Of a stretch of DNA of 64,000 nucleotides, positions 16,928-24,750 are shown one piece after another. The notes under the pieces are model-generated. The model was not told the DNA's origin and made no database searches. It saw only the letters and a list, made by a program, of their open reading frames with translations. Every line of letters begins with the position of its first letter. Within the stretch, counting starts at the first letter, position 1. Origin of the DNA: Deltaproteobacteria bacterium (lineage in GTDB: Bacteria > Desulfobacterota > Binatia > Binatales > Binataceae); NCBI GenBank assembly GCA_019237115.1, contig JAFAHS010000043.1, positions 1 to 64,000 of the forward strand, in the 5' to 3' direction. A program made the position numbers and the translations under genes.

Positions 16928-18307
16928 CTACTTTCCGATACAGAACTCGCTGAAAATCCTGTCGAGCACGTCTTCGTTGGTGACCTCGCCGGTGATTGCG
17001 CCGAGCGCATCGGCGGCGGCGCTGATGTCGACGGCTACGATCTCGGGCGGCATCGCACGCAGCGCGCTTTCGCGGCCGGCCTTCAGCGCGCGCAGGGCCT
17101 GCGCGAGCCCATCACGATGGCGTCCGCGAGAAATCGCAATCTCGCTTTCGGCGCCCGGACCCGCCAGCGCATCGATGGTGCTCGCCAGCTCCCCGCGAAG
17201 CCGCTCCAGACCATCGGCGGTGAGTGCGGACATCGCCAGCGCCGGCATCGAGAGGCCCGCTTCGTGTAGCGCTGAAATGCCGAAGCGCGCCGGCAGGTCG
17301 CATTTGTTCAGCACCGCTACGCCGCAGCGATGCTCGCACAACCCGACGACTGCCGCATCGTCGGAATCAAGCGCGCGCGACGAATCAAACACCGCGATGA
17401 GCAGGTCGGCTTCCGCGACCGATCGGCGGGTGCGCTCGATGCCGAGCCGCTCGACCTCGTCCCCGCCCTCGCGCAGACCGGCGGTGTCGAGGATGGTAAG
17501 CGCAATGGGCCCGAGCTGGATGGTGTCTTCGATAACGTCGCGGGTGGTGCCTGGAATCTCGGTCACGATTGCCCGATCCGTGCCGAGGAGAAGATTGAGC
17601 AGACTCGACTTGCCGACGTTGGGCTTACCGATAATTGCGGCACGCGCGCCCTCTCGCGCCAGGCGCCCGCGCGCGAAGCTGTCGTGCAGAATTGCGACAT
17701 CGCCGATGATGTGTTCGATCTCGCCGGCCAGTTGACGACGCGAGGGCAGCCGGATGTCCTCGTCGGAGAAATCGATTTCGGCCTCCAGATGGGCGCGGAC
17801 GGCGACGATTTTATCCCTGAGCCCGCGCACCTTGTGCGCAAGCGCGCCGGAGAGCAGCGCAAGTGCCTGCTTAAGCCCGGCCTCTCCGCGCGCATTGACG
17901 AGGTCGTCGACCGCTTCGGCTTCGGTAAGATCCATCCGCCCGTTTAAGAATCCGCGACGAGTGAACTCGCCGGGTTCGGCCACACGGGCTCCGCGCGAGA
18001 CAGCCAGACGCACAATCCGCCGCACCAGGAAGGGACCGCCGTGAACCTGAAGCTCGGCGACATCTTCGCCGGTAAGGCTCGCCGGCGCTCGCATGAGGAA
18101 GGCAAGCGCGCGATCGAGCAGCGCGCCGTTATCGGGATCGATCACATGACCGAAATAAACCCGCCGCGGTCGGAGATCGCCCGGGTGCGCCGGCCTCCAG
18201 ATGGCATGCAGGATTGCCAGCGCGAGTGGTCCGGAAAGCCGGATGATTGCTACCGCACCTGCTCCGGGAGCAGTCGCAGGCGCCACGATCGTATCGCGGA
18301 TATACAT
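16928..18307 (-). CDS. mnmE: tRNA modification GTPase MnmE
   Basis: GTPase partner of MnmG in tRNA U34 modification. From the ATG at 18307 it is 459 residues and starts MYIRDTIVAPATAPGAGAVA. The N-terminal folate-binding domain includes HGGPFLVRRIV. The G domain shows GKPNVGKSSLLN (G1), DTAGLREG (G3) and LNKCDLP (G4). The C-terminus is FCIGK, the conserved Cys-containing tail of the enzyme. An upstream in-frame ATG (18382) would add a tail unlike the family. Co-transcription with the upstream HEAT-repeat gene is possible, since the gap is only 120 bases. Confidence 0.96.
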   Translation of the reverse strand: MYIRDTIVAPATAPGAGAVAIIRLSGPLALAILHAIWRPAHPGDLRPRRVYFGHVIDPDNGALLDRALAFLMRAPASLTGEDVAELQVHGGPFLVRRIVRLAVSRGARVAEPGEFTRRGFLNGRMDLTEAEAVDDLVNARGEAGLKQALALLSGALAHKVRGLRDKIVAVRAHLEAEIDFSDEDIRLPSRRQLAGEIEHIIGDVAILHDSFARGRLAREGARAAIIGKPNVGKSSLLNLLLGTDRAIVTEIPGTTRDVIEDTIQLGPIALTILDTAGLREGGDEVERLGIERTRRSVAEADLLIAVFDSSRALDSDDAAVVGLCEHRCGVAVLNKCDLPARFGISALHEAGLSMPALAMSALTADGLERLRGELASTIDALAGPGAESEIAISRGRHRDGLAQALRALKAGRESALRAMPPEIVAVDISAAADALGAITGEVTNEDVLDRIFSEFCIGK

Positions 18308-18427
18308 TTTAGGCCGCTTACTCGCTGCCGGCGATAGAAACCAATTGGTCGTGCTCCCTCTCTGTATATTGCGGACTTCCAACCGGATGCGAAGTGCTCG
18401 GATGCCGCCGCACCAGCCGCCGAAACT

Positions 18428-18820
18428 TCACAGAATGTTCAGGTTGCCCGTGTGGCGGTGGCTTGCGAGCGCCTTGCGCACCGCGCGCCGAACCCGGTCG
18501 TCGGGGTCCTGGTGGAGACCCTCCAGCACCCGCACAATCTCCCCTTGATAAAGAACCGGAGATCCATCGCAAAGCACATGTACCGTCCAGCGACGAACCG
18601 CGGCATCGGGGTCGGCGGCCATCTCCAGAACGCGCTTCCAGACATCAGTGACTTTGGATTTCAGTTCGCATGGGCAGAGCGCCTGAAGTGCTTTGCGGCG
18701 CTCCCGCGGGTCGGGACTTCGCGTGAGTTCAAGCCAATCCGGGATATCGCTCTTGCGAGTTCGCACCAGTGGCTCTTTCACGACCGAGGCCGTAAGGGCT
18801 GTCTTCAGCCATCCGCCCAA
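18428..18820 (-). CDS. HEAT-repeat protein
   Basis: 130-residue protein rich in alpha-helical pairs. ALQALCPCELKSKVTDVWKR, MAADPDAAVRRWTVHVLCD and LHQDPDDRVRRAVRKALASH look like three HEAT/PBS-lyase-type repeats with the D-P-D-x-x-V-R-R signature. Such small solenoids usually bind a protein partner; no function can be assigned. The likely start is TTG at 18820 and less certain. It is the first leftward gene of the mnmE-mnmG-rsmG-parAB run, directly opposite the rpmH promoter region. The 260 bases to 19083 contain no gene and no clear DnaA boxes. Confidence 0.65.
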   Translation of the reverse strand: MGGWLKTALTASVVKEPLVRTRKSDIPDWLELTRSPDPRERRKALQALCPCELKSKVTDVWKRVLEMAADPDAAVRRWTVHVLCDGSPVLYQGEIVRVLEGLHQDPDDRVRRAVRKALASHRHTGNLNIL

Positions 18821-19083
18821 AGCCTCACAGCAGAATACCGTGTTGCGTCTTCGGGTGGCAGACTCGGGCCCGACCCCGCCGCGTGGCCTCCTTTCCCGCG
18901 CGCCCCGGCGGCGAGACTCGTTCGGTGAGCCATGTTAAGCAACCGGCCGGGAGGCGGCGCGAGTCCCTTGCCCGAATCCTGTCAGTGTGGTTCGATCGCG
19001 GCTATCTCTGAAAGAAATTCTGAAGTAAAATCGCACTTTTTTAGAACCCAACTCCCCGAGGCCACGGCCCGGGCAGGATAAAA

Positions 19084-19632
19084 TTGGCCCCCGATGAAAA
19101 GGACCTACCAGCCTCACAACCGTCGACGCAAACGGACCCACGGGTTCATGGCTCGCATGGCAACACCCGGTGGACGCAAGGTGCTCAAACGCCGGCGCGC
19201 CAAGGGACGCAAACGCCTGAGCACCTCGATCCCGCACAAACAGCCCGGGTAGCTAGGCACCGCACTCCGCGGGGCTTCAGCAAAGCCAACCGGTTGCATC
19301 GGAGCGCCGAGTTCCTGCGCCTGCAACGCAAGGGCATACGCGCTCAAAGCAAACACTTCGTGCTCTACGCGGGACGGTTGGGAGATGAAGCCGAGCGGCG
19401 GCTGGGAATCACCGTGTCGCGCCGAATAGGTAAAGCTGTCGTGAGAAATCGCCTAAAACGCCGGATCCGGGAATGCTTTCGTACCAAACTGTACGCGGCT
19501 ATTCCCGAAGGCGTTGCCACCGTCATCGTTGCACTTTCCGGAGCGGGCGTGCTCGACACCCCGGCTATCAATCACGAGCTCGCGGCTGCTACCTTGAGTG
19601 TCGTCAAGGGCCTGGAGGCGCGTGATGGGTGA
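19084..19632 (+). CDS. rnpA: RNase P protein component, frame encloses rpmH
   Basis: Protein subunit of RNase P, which matures the 5' ends of tRNAs. The conserved domain starts near residue 62 ([15 protein letters not shown]) and carries the signature [17 protein letters not shown]. No ATG, GTG or TTG lies in frame just before this domain. The first in-frame start is TTG at 19084, with AGGA five bases before it. From there the protein is 182 residues, and its first 56 codons are shared in another frame with the entire rpmH gene (19094-19252). This nested arrangement is known from Thermus. The alternative is TTG at 19294, giving 112 residues; it lacks a ribosome-binding site and cuts off the conserved N-R-L. 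The domain is certain; the start is inferred. Confidence 0.85.
   Translation: MAPDEKDLPASQPSTQTDPRVHGSHGNTRWTQGAQTPARQGTQTPEHLDPAQTARVARHRTPRGFSKANRLHRSAEFLRLQRKGIRAQSKHFVLYAGRLGDEAERRLGITVSRRIGKAVVRNRLKRRIRECFRTKLYAAIPEGVATVIVALSGAGVLDTPAINHELAAATLSVVKGLEARDG
19094..19252 (+). CDS. rpmH: 50S ribosomal protein L34
   Basis: 52-residue L34, rich in Arg and Lys. It begins [18 protein letters not shown] and contains [20 protein letters not shown], which are diagnostic. It starts 10 bases after the proposed rnpA start and lies wholly inside the rnpA reading frame. The only purine-rich ribosome-binding site (GGCAGGA, 19072-19078) is 15 bases from this ATG but 5 from the rnpA TTG, so initiation at the two starts may be linked. 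It heads the rightward rpmH-rnpA-yidD-yidC-jag operon. Confidence 0.97.
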   Translation: MKRTYQPHNRRRKRTHGFMARMATPGGRKVLKRRRAKGRKRLSTSIPHKQPG

Positions 19633-20038
19633 CCGTCGCATGGCGGCGAACCTTGCCCCTCACCGCTTCCCCGAACCGGACGTGGAACCAAACTCAAAAG
19701 GGAAACCCTTTCAAGGCTTACTCTCCGGTTCCTGCGCGGGATTGGTGCCCGGAGGCTGGGTCGCGCCAGCGCGCAACGGACCACACCGCGGCCTAACGCT
19801 CCTGGCGCTGGGATCGCTCTGGCTTTACCGCTTCGCTCTTTCGCCACTGCTTCATGCTCTTTTCGGCTCTGCGTGCCGGTTTGAGCCTTCCTGTTCGCGG
19901 TTTGCTGCGGGTGCGATCCGTGATCACGGACTGGGTCGTGGCGCGGCATTAACCATCAAACGGCTTGCGCGATGCCATCCGTTGGGCGGCCATGGCTACG
20001 ACCCTGTTCCGGCCACAGGTCACAGCAGGAACAAATAA
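19625..20038 (+). CDS. yidD: Membrane protein insertion efficiency factor YidD
   Basis: Small inner-membrane-associated protein that helps YidC-dependent insertion. The diagnostic part is the C-terminal half: LYRFALSPLLHALFGSACRF, EPSCSRFAAGAIRDHG and the closing CHPLGGHGYDPVP. The conserved Cys residues are present. The ATG at 19625 overlaps the end of rnpA; an ATG at 19640 is also possible. Both leave an unusually long N-terminus of 50-55 residues before the family homology. The gene ends two bases before the yidC start. Confidence 0.85.
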   Translation: MGDRRMAANLAPHRFPEPDVEPNSKGKPFQGLLSGSCAGLVPGGWVAPARNGPHRGLTLLALGSLWLYRFALSPLLHALFGSACRFEPSCSRFAAGAIRDHGLGRGAALTIKRLARCHPLGGHGYDPVPATGHSRNK

Positions 20039-20040
20039 TC

Positions 20041-21720
20041 TTGGATACCAGCCGCCTGATACTCGCCGTGGTCCTGTCGTTGGGGCTTATCTTTATCTAC
20101 CAGGAGCTGGTCCTGAAACGGATCAGTCCGCCCCCCGGCCCGCAGGAGCAGCTGGCACAACAGCGCGCAACCGAGGTCATCCCCGGCTCGTCTTCGACGG
20201 CGGCGGCCGTCGAGCAGAACACGGCGCAGCCAGTGTCCCCGCCGATTTCCGGTGTCACGGCACTTGAGCCCGCCGGACCGCCGGTGCCCGCACGGCTCGT
20301 CACGATCGAGACCGATCAGTACGTGGCTCAGATCACGAGCCGCGGCGGCCGGATCAAGAGTTTTCGGCTAAAGCACTATCTGGAAACGGCTTCGCCGGAC
20401 AGCGGATGGTTCGAGCTGGTCCCGCAGACCGGTGAGTATGTACTGCCGCTGGGCGCCATCCTCGCGCGCGGGGACCAGGTGTTGACTGATTCGGCGCTGG
20501 ACTACTCCATTTCGGCGTCGCAGGACATCCGCATCGCGGCGGACGAAGGTACCAAACTGGTTCTGACCGCCCGGGCAGCGGACGGGACCACGATCGAGAA
20601 GACGCTCGGCTTTCACGGCGACTCCTACGCCTTCACCACCGATCTGAAGGTTACCGGCGGCCCCAAAAATGATGCGATCGGGCTCGCGTTGAGCCAACCT
20701 CTCAATCCCCACGCCGGGTACTACGATATTCCGGAGCTGCAGGCGTACGTGACCGGGAAGGCGATTACCGAGGCCGAAAAAGCCTTGCGCAAGGGGGTCG
20801 CTCCTGTCACGGGCAACATCACCTACGCCGGATTTGGCGATCGTTACTTTCTCACCGCCTATCTTCCCGCGACTTCCAACCCGGGCACCCTGATGATGAG
20901 CTTTGCCAACGATCAGGCGCTCGCGCGGATGCTGGTTCCCGGAGTCGATCGGCTGAGCGCCCGGGTTTACATGGGCCCCAAGCTGCTGGAGGCTCTGGAA
21001 GCCGTCGACCCCGCATTGGAGAAGTCGATCAACTTCGGCTGGACCGGCTTGCTCGCGATTATCTTTTTGCGCGCGCTCAAGCTGGCTCATCAAATCGTCC
21101 CCAACTACGGATGGGCCATTATCCTGGTGACCTTGATGTTGCGGCTGCTGATGTTGCCGATCTCGATCAAAAGTCAGCGCTCGATGATGAAGATGCAGCG
21201 CCTGCAGCCGCAGATGGAGCGCATGCGCGAACGTTTCAAGGACGACCAGGAACGGCTGCAGCGTGAGATGGTGGATCTTTACAAGCGCAACCACGTGAAC
21301 CCGGTCGGCGGATGTTTGCCGATGCTTCTGCAGCTGCCGATCTTTATCGGCCTTTACGAAGCGCTCCTGAATTCGGTGGAGCTGCGTCACGCGCCGTTCA
21401 TCTGGTGGATCAAGGACCTCTCGGCACCCGATTGCCTGCCGGTGTCGTGGATGCCGCAGCTGCCGCTCATGCACTGCCACGGGATTCCGGTGCTGGTGCT
21501 CGCAATGGGCGCCAGTACCTTCTTTCAGCAGTGGATGACGCCAACTTCGCCGGACCCCAATCAGCAGCGCATGATGATGTTGACGCCCCTGATTTTCACC
21601 GTGATGTTCGTCAATTTTCCGGCCGGGCTTTCGCTATACTACTTCGCGTCAAACGTGCTGGGCGTGGTCCAGCAGGTGTTTCTTAACCGGGAATTCAAAA
21701 ACAGTCCTGTAACCGCATGA
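20041..21720 (+). CDS. yidC: Membrane protein insertase YidC
   Basis: Inserts and folds inner-membrane proteins with or without SecYEG. The predicted start is TTG at 20041, with AGGA upstream, giving MDTSRLILAVVLSLGLIF, the usual first membrane anchor; 559 residues. A large periplasmic beta-sandwich domain follows (about 60-340), then the insertase core with FGWTGLLAIIF, SQRSMMKMQRLQPQMERMRE, NPVGGCLPMLLQLPIFIGLY and NFPAGLSLYYFASNVLGVVQ. It overlaps the next gene, jag, by four bases (ATGA). Confidence 0.96.
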   Translation: MDTSRLILAVVLSLGLIFIYQELVLKRISPPPGPQEQLAQQRATEVIPGSSSTAAAVEQNTAQPVSPPISGVTALEPAGPPVPARLVTIETDQYVAQITSRGGRIKSFRLKHYLETASPDSGWFELVPQTGEYVLPLGAILARGDQVLTDSALDYSISASQDIRIAADEGTKLVLTARAADGTTIEKTLGFHGDSYAFTTDLKVTGGPKNDAIGLALSQPLNPHAGYYDIPELQAYVTGKAITEAEKALRKGVAPVTGNITYAGFGDRYFLTAYLPATSNPGTLMMSFANDQALARMLVPGVDRLSARVYMGPKLLEALEAVDPALEKSINFGWTGLLAIIFLRALKLAHQIVPNYGWAIILVTLMLRLLMLPISIKSQRSMMKMQRLQPQMERMRERFKDDQERLQREMVDLYKRNHVNPVGGCLPMLLQLPIFIGLYEALLNSVELRHAPFIWWIKDLSAPDCLPVSWMPQLPLMHCHGIPVLVLAMGASTFFQQWMTPTSPDPNQQRMMMLTPLIFTVMFVNFPAGLSLYYFASNVLGVVQQVFLNREFKNSPVTA

Positions 21721-22628
21721 ACACCAACGAACCAATCGAAATCGCAGCCTCTACCGTAGACGAAGCTATCAAACAGGCACTCGAGCAGCTCGCCGCGCAG
21801 GAAGATGACGTGGTGATCGAAGTTCTCGCCACACCCCGCGCCGGAGTGCTCGGACTCGGCGCGCGCCAGGCACGCGTACGCGTGACGCGGCGCACTTCGA
21901 ATGTCGCCACCTCGGGCGTTCAGTCGCCGCCACCGGCACCGGCCGCGATCGATCCCCATCCGCCTGAGCCCTTGGTTGAAGGCGATGCGCGCGACGGCGA
22001 AGAGAGTCTCCAGACCCAACGCGCAGCCGTGGATCTCGACCAGCTGGCGCAGGAGGCGCGCGAGGTCCTCATCAAGGTCCTCGAGCTGATGGACGAGCGG
22101 GCCGAGGTGCTTCGGACCCAAGGTGATCCCGAGTCAGTCGAGCTCGAGATCAAAGGCGATGGGTCCGGGATCTTAATCGGCCGCCACGGCCAGACCCTCG
22201 ATGCGCTCGAGTACCTGGTCAATCGAATCGTGGCGCGGCGAATTCGCGACGCCGCTCCGGTGGTGCTCGAGACTGAATCCTACCGGGCCCGCCGCCGCCA
22301 GCAATTGCATCGCATGGCCCTGTCGATGGGCGAGCGGGCCAAGCGAGATCATCGACCGATGACGCTCGATCCGATGCCGCCGCGGGATCGGCGGGTGGTG
22401 CATCTGGCATTGAAAGATGATCCGATGCTGACCACCCGATCGAGCGGTGACGGGTTTCTGCGCTCAATCGAAATCGTGCCGGCCGGCGGGGGCCAGCGCC
22501 GCGACCGCGAACGCGGCGGTGGCGGTGGAGGAGGGGAAAGTCGCGGACGCAGGCGGGAACGCCCCGAGCGCCCGGAACCAGTCGGGGAGCAGGGTGGCTT
22601 CAAGCATGGTCAGAAGCGCATCGTATAA
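21717..22628 (+). CDS. jag: RNA-binding protein Jag/KhpB (Jag-N, KH, R3H)
   Basis: 303-residue RNA-binding protein of the Jag/KhpB/EloR family, which forms a complex with KhpA in other bacteria and influences elongation or division through RNA binding. The Jag-N domain is residues 1-55 (STVDEAIKQALEQL, then GVLGLGARQARVRV). An acidic linker follows, then a KH domain with the GxxG loop in ILIGRHGQTLDALEYLVNR. Last is an R3H domain with RARRRQQLHRMALSMGERAK and HLALKDDPMLTTRSSGDGF. The C-terminal tail is Gly/Arg-rich, which may add RNA affinity. It overlaps yidC by four bases. Confidence 0.93.
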   Translation: MNTNEPIEIAASTVDEAIKQALEQLAAQEDDVVIEVLATPRAGVLGLGARQARVRVTRRTSNVATSGVQSPPPAPAAIDPHPPEPLVEGDARDGEESLQTQRAAVDLDQLAQEAREVLIKVLELMDERAEVLRTQGDPESVELEIKGDGSGILIGRHGQTLDALEYLVNRIVARRIRDAAPVVLETESYRARRRQQLHRMALSMGERAKRDHRPMTLDPMPPRDRRVVHLALKDDPMLTTRSSGDGFLRSIEIVPAGGGQRRDRERGGGGGGGESRGRRRERPERPEPVGEQGGFKHGQKRIV

Positions 22629-22992
22629 GGTGTCTCGTCGCATCCCCAACTCGCTCTGCAACTGACCGGACGCGAGCTCGAAAACATTTTAAGACCGGCG
22701 TTGGTCGACCGCGCACCGAGTTTGGTCGCCTCTCTTTGGCGCCGGCGATGCGCCGTTTCTGGCTCGTTCTCGTGCGAGGTTCAAGCTCGACCTCATCGCG
22801 GCACTGGTACCTCGCTCTGTGCGAGTAACAACGGAACTGACTAAACCCCAGAGTCGTCGGCCTACTGGCGCACAACCGTCCGACCACGGTCTTCTTTGCT
22901 TGAATCGCGGAGCGAAACTTTCGCCGGGATGGCTTTGCCCTGCCCGCTGGGCTGAGAAGGGCATCCGTCATCACCTCCAGGGTGCAGCCCCG
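22629..22992. other. Intergenic region after jag
   Basis: No convincing gene. The stretch 22918-22975 is GC-rich and can fold (GGATG pairs with CATCC around inner GCCC/GGGC pairs), but I recognise no riboswitch or small RNA class. The strong terminator at its right end can serve jag and the opposing DUF1329 gene. Confidence 0.5.
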
Positions 22993-23032
22993 AAAAAAAA
23001 CGGCGCGACCCTTTCGGACCGCGCCGGTTTTT
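22993..23032. terminator. Bidirectional intrinsic terminator between jag and DUF1329 gene 1
   Basis: Stem of CGGCGCG(A)CC with GG(A)CCGCGCCG around a CTTTC loop. It is flanked by eight As on the left (a T-run for minus-strand transcripts) and five Ts on the right (for plus-strand transcripts). Confidence 0.85.
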
Positions 23033-23054
23033 ACTTACCGATGACGCTGGGAGT

Positions 23055-24365
23055 CTAGCGGATCGCAGACCGGACGAGAGCATCGGTGGTAAAGAAGCTC
23101 TTGTCCACCGCGCCCATGTTGATGTACCAGCACTCGCGCTCCGGCGTCTCGATGCCCGGCAGATAGCACATCGTCGCCTGTCCCGACTGCACGTCGGTCG
23201 ATACCGCACCGACCACGAACAGCCGCTTGAATGGATAGATCGCCACGCGCGCATCCGGCACCGGACGATCGCGATAGGCTACCCAGTAGATGTGGGTGCG
23301 GAAGAGGCGGCCACTGCGATCGTACGTGTCAATGTATGGGTTGAACCAGACTTCCGAGTCCTCATACAGAACGGTGCGGGAATCGATCGGGTTGATCTTA
23401 CCCGGGCGTGGGGTCGCCTCGACCACGTACATGTGACGCATCTCCCAGGCTTCCGGGCACGCGCTCGCACCACCGTCGGTCGCACAGCGGACTTCGGGCG
23501 AATGCTCCGCGTGAACCGTCGCGAGCATGTTCTTCTCGCCGAGCAGCTTGTAGTTGTACTCTTCGGTCTTCGCGTTGAACCCCGAGTAGTGGTCCGGATC
23601 CCACGAGAACGCGGCGGTTCCCGAGGTCGACGCCGAACTCAGGATTGATTCGTCGACGCGACGAACGCGACGGCTGCCCGAGCCGATGCTCCAGGTGTCA
23701 TCGCCGCGGTTTCCACCCTCATAGCGCCAGCGGATAAACCCGACGCCACGAATCTCCATCGGCGCCAGCACCGGATACAGGCCGAAGATCCACAGACGCT
23801 TGGTCATTTTGTAGTCGGGATCGATCGGCATCGGCTCGACTTCGGTGCGGCCCACCAGGTCGTAGCCCATGTAGTGACCGATCTGGAAGTACTCTATCTG
23901 CTGTTGTTGGGCGCCCTTGGCCTGGTACTCGGTATCGCAGTCGTAGAACCGCAGATCGTAGTCGTCCGAATAGAAGGGTTTGTACACCAGGTTCCATACG
24001 ACCTTGACCCCGGCGTACGGGTCGTTTGGATCGATCAAAGGGAACGGCTGTCCGGCCACGTATCCGAGCAGGCTGCGGTGATCATCCGTAAGCCTGACCT
24101 GGCCAGAATACTTTTCCGTTGCATCCTTGTAAGGCGGGGGCCAGTCGACGCGCTCGGTCGGGACGATCTTCATGGTCATCCCGCGCTCGACCTTGTAGTA
24201 GACGCCGGGCGACAGTAGGTCCTGGACCTTGGTCGCGTTTGCCGGCGTGATGAAATCTCCCGGCTTTACCTCTGCATAACTCCTCGGACTAAAAACTAGC
24301 AGTGCTAATGTTGCCAGAACTCCGACTGTTCCGGCACTCAACCAACTACGCGGGCTCCTGTGCAT
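23055..24365 (-). CDS. DUF1329 secreted protein, copy 1 of 4
   Basis: 436-residue exported protein of the DUF1329 family (PF07044). A signal peptide of about 31 residues ends near SYAEVKPGDFIT. Marks shared with the other three copies are VDWPPPYKDATEKYSGQVRL, FYDCDTEYQAKG, the GYDLVGRTEVEPMPIDPDYK stretch, the HSPEVRC region, WEMRHMYVVEA and ETPERECWYINMG. Several Cys are conserved. The biochemical role of DUF1329 is not established; in pseudomonads these genes often sit beside DUF1302 and RND/MmpL-like exporters, neither of which is here. It has its own promoter (24431-24460) and terminator (22993-23032), so it is probably monocistronic. QQQQIEYFQ and DCDTEY link it more to copies 3 and 4 than to copy 2 in that part. 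Confidence 0.85.
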   Translation of the reverse strand: MHRSPRSWLSAGTVGVLATLALLVFSPRSYAEVKPGDFITPANATKVQDLLSPGVYYKVERGMTMKIVPTERVDWPPPYKDATEKYSGQVRLTDDHRSLLGYVAGQPFPLIDPNDPYAGVKVVWNLVYKPFYSDDYDLRFYDCDTEYQAKGAQQQQIEYFQIGHYMGYDLVGRTEVEPMPIDPDYKMTKRLWIFGLYPVLAPMEIRGVGFIRWRYEGGNRGDDTWSIGSGSRRVRRVDESILSSASTSGTAAFSWDPDHYSGFNAKTEEYNYKLLGEKNMLATVHAEHSPEVRCATDGGASACPEAWEMRHMYVVEATPRPGKINPIDSRTVLYEDSEVWFNPYIDTYDRSGRLFRTHIYWVAYRDRPVPDARVAIYPFKRLFVVGAVSTDVQSGQATMCYLPGIETPERECWYINMGAVDKSFFTTDALVRSAIR

Positions 24366-24430
24366 ACGCAGCCTCCTCTAGGCAAAATTGCGGTTTAAAC
24401 CGCGGAATTCGGTTCCCCAAGCGTGCGCTA

Positions 24431-24460
24431 TTATTAGTCCCGAAAACCTTCCGGCGTCAA
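24431..24460 (-). promoter_or_regulatory. Sigma-70-type promoter of DUF1329 copy 1
   Basis: On the minus strand, TTGACG (24460-24455), an 18-base spacer, then TAATAA (24436-24431), about 66 bases before the start codon. Directly upstream lies GGTCAATATTAG, a motif repeated before copies 2 and 3. Its ATTAG half is inverted at the -10 region (CTAAT). Confidence 0.6.
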
Positions 24461-24699
24461 CAGACTAATATTGACCGCGTCGTTTCCTAATTTCGGTCCG
24501 TAACTACGCGATAATGAATGAAAAGTTCTCTAATGCCGGAAGAAGTATGTCTTCGCTGTACAGCAGGCGGGACTAATGGACAGTCATTTCCCACGAGTTC
24601 CGGAAGTGATCCGGAGCCTGAGCGAGCCTACCAGCGCAACTCAAGGCTTACGCCCGTGCGATTTTGGTTGCGGCGGCGCCGGAGGTTTGCCGCGATTTC

Positions 24700-24732
24700 T
24701 GACTGGCGCGGCCTCACGTGCCGCGCCAGTCA
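24700..24732 (-). terminator. Strong hairpin after DUF1329 copy 2
   Basis: Perfect 13-bp stem TGACTGGCGCGGC / GCCGCGCCAGTCA with a 7-base loop, placed 18 bases after the stop codon of copy 2. No T-run follows on the minus strand, so it may be a 3'-end stabiliser or Rho-assisted terminator rather than a classic intrinsic one. The rest of the 385-base gap between copies 1 and 2 holds the copy 1 promoter and no gene. Confidence 0.6.
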
Positions 24733-24750
24733 CCCCCAGGTTTCAGCGCC

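Noticed and set aside
18821..19083. Chromosome origin between the divergent halves of the cluster
   Set aside because: No dnaA and no cluster of TTATCCACA-type boxes; the nearest single box-like word is inside or near asnB at about 8643.
22918..22975. GC-rich foldable segment as a new small RNA or riboswitch
   Set aside because: Pairing is what GC-rich DNA gives by chance; no downstream gene in the right direction and no known class.
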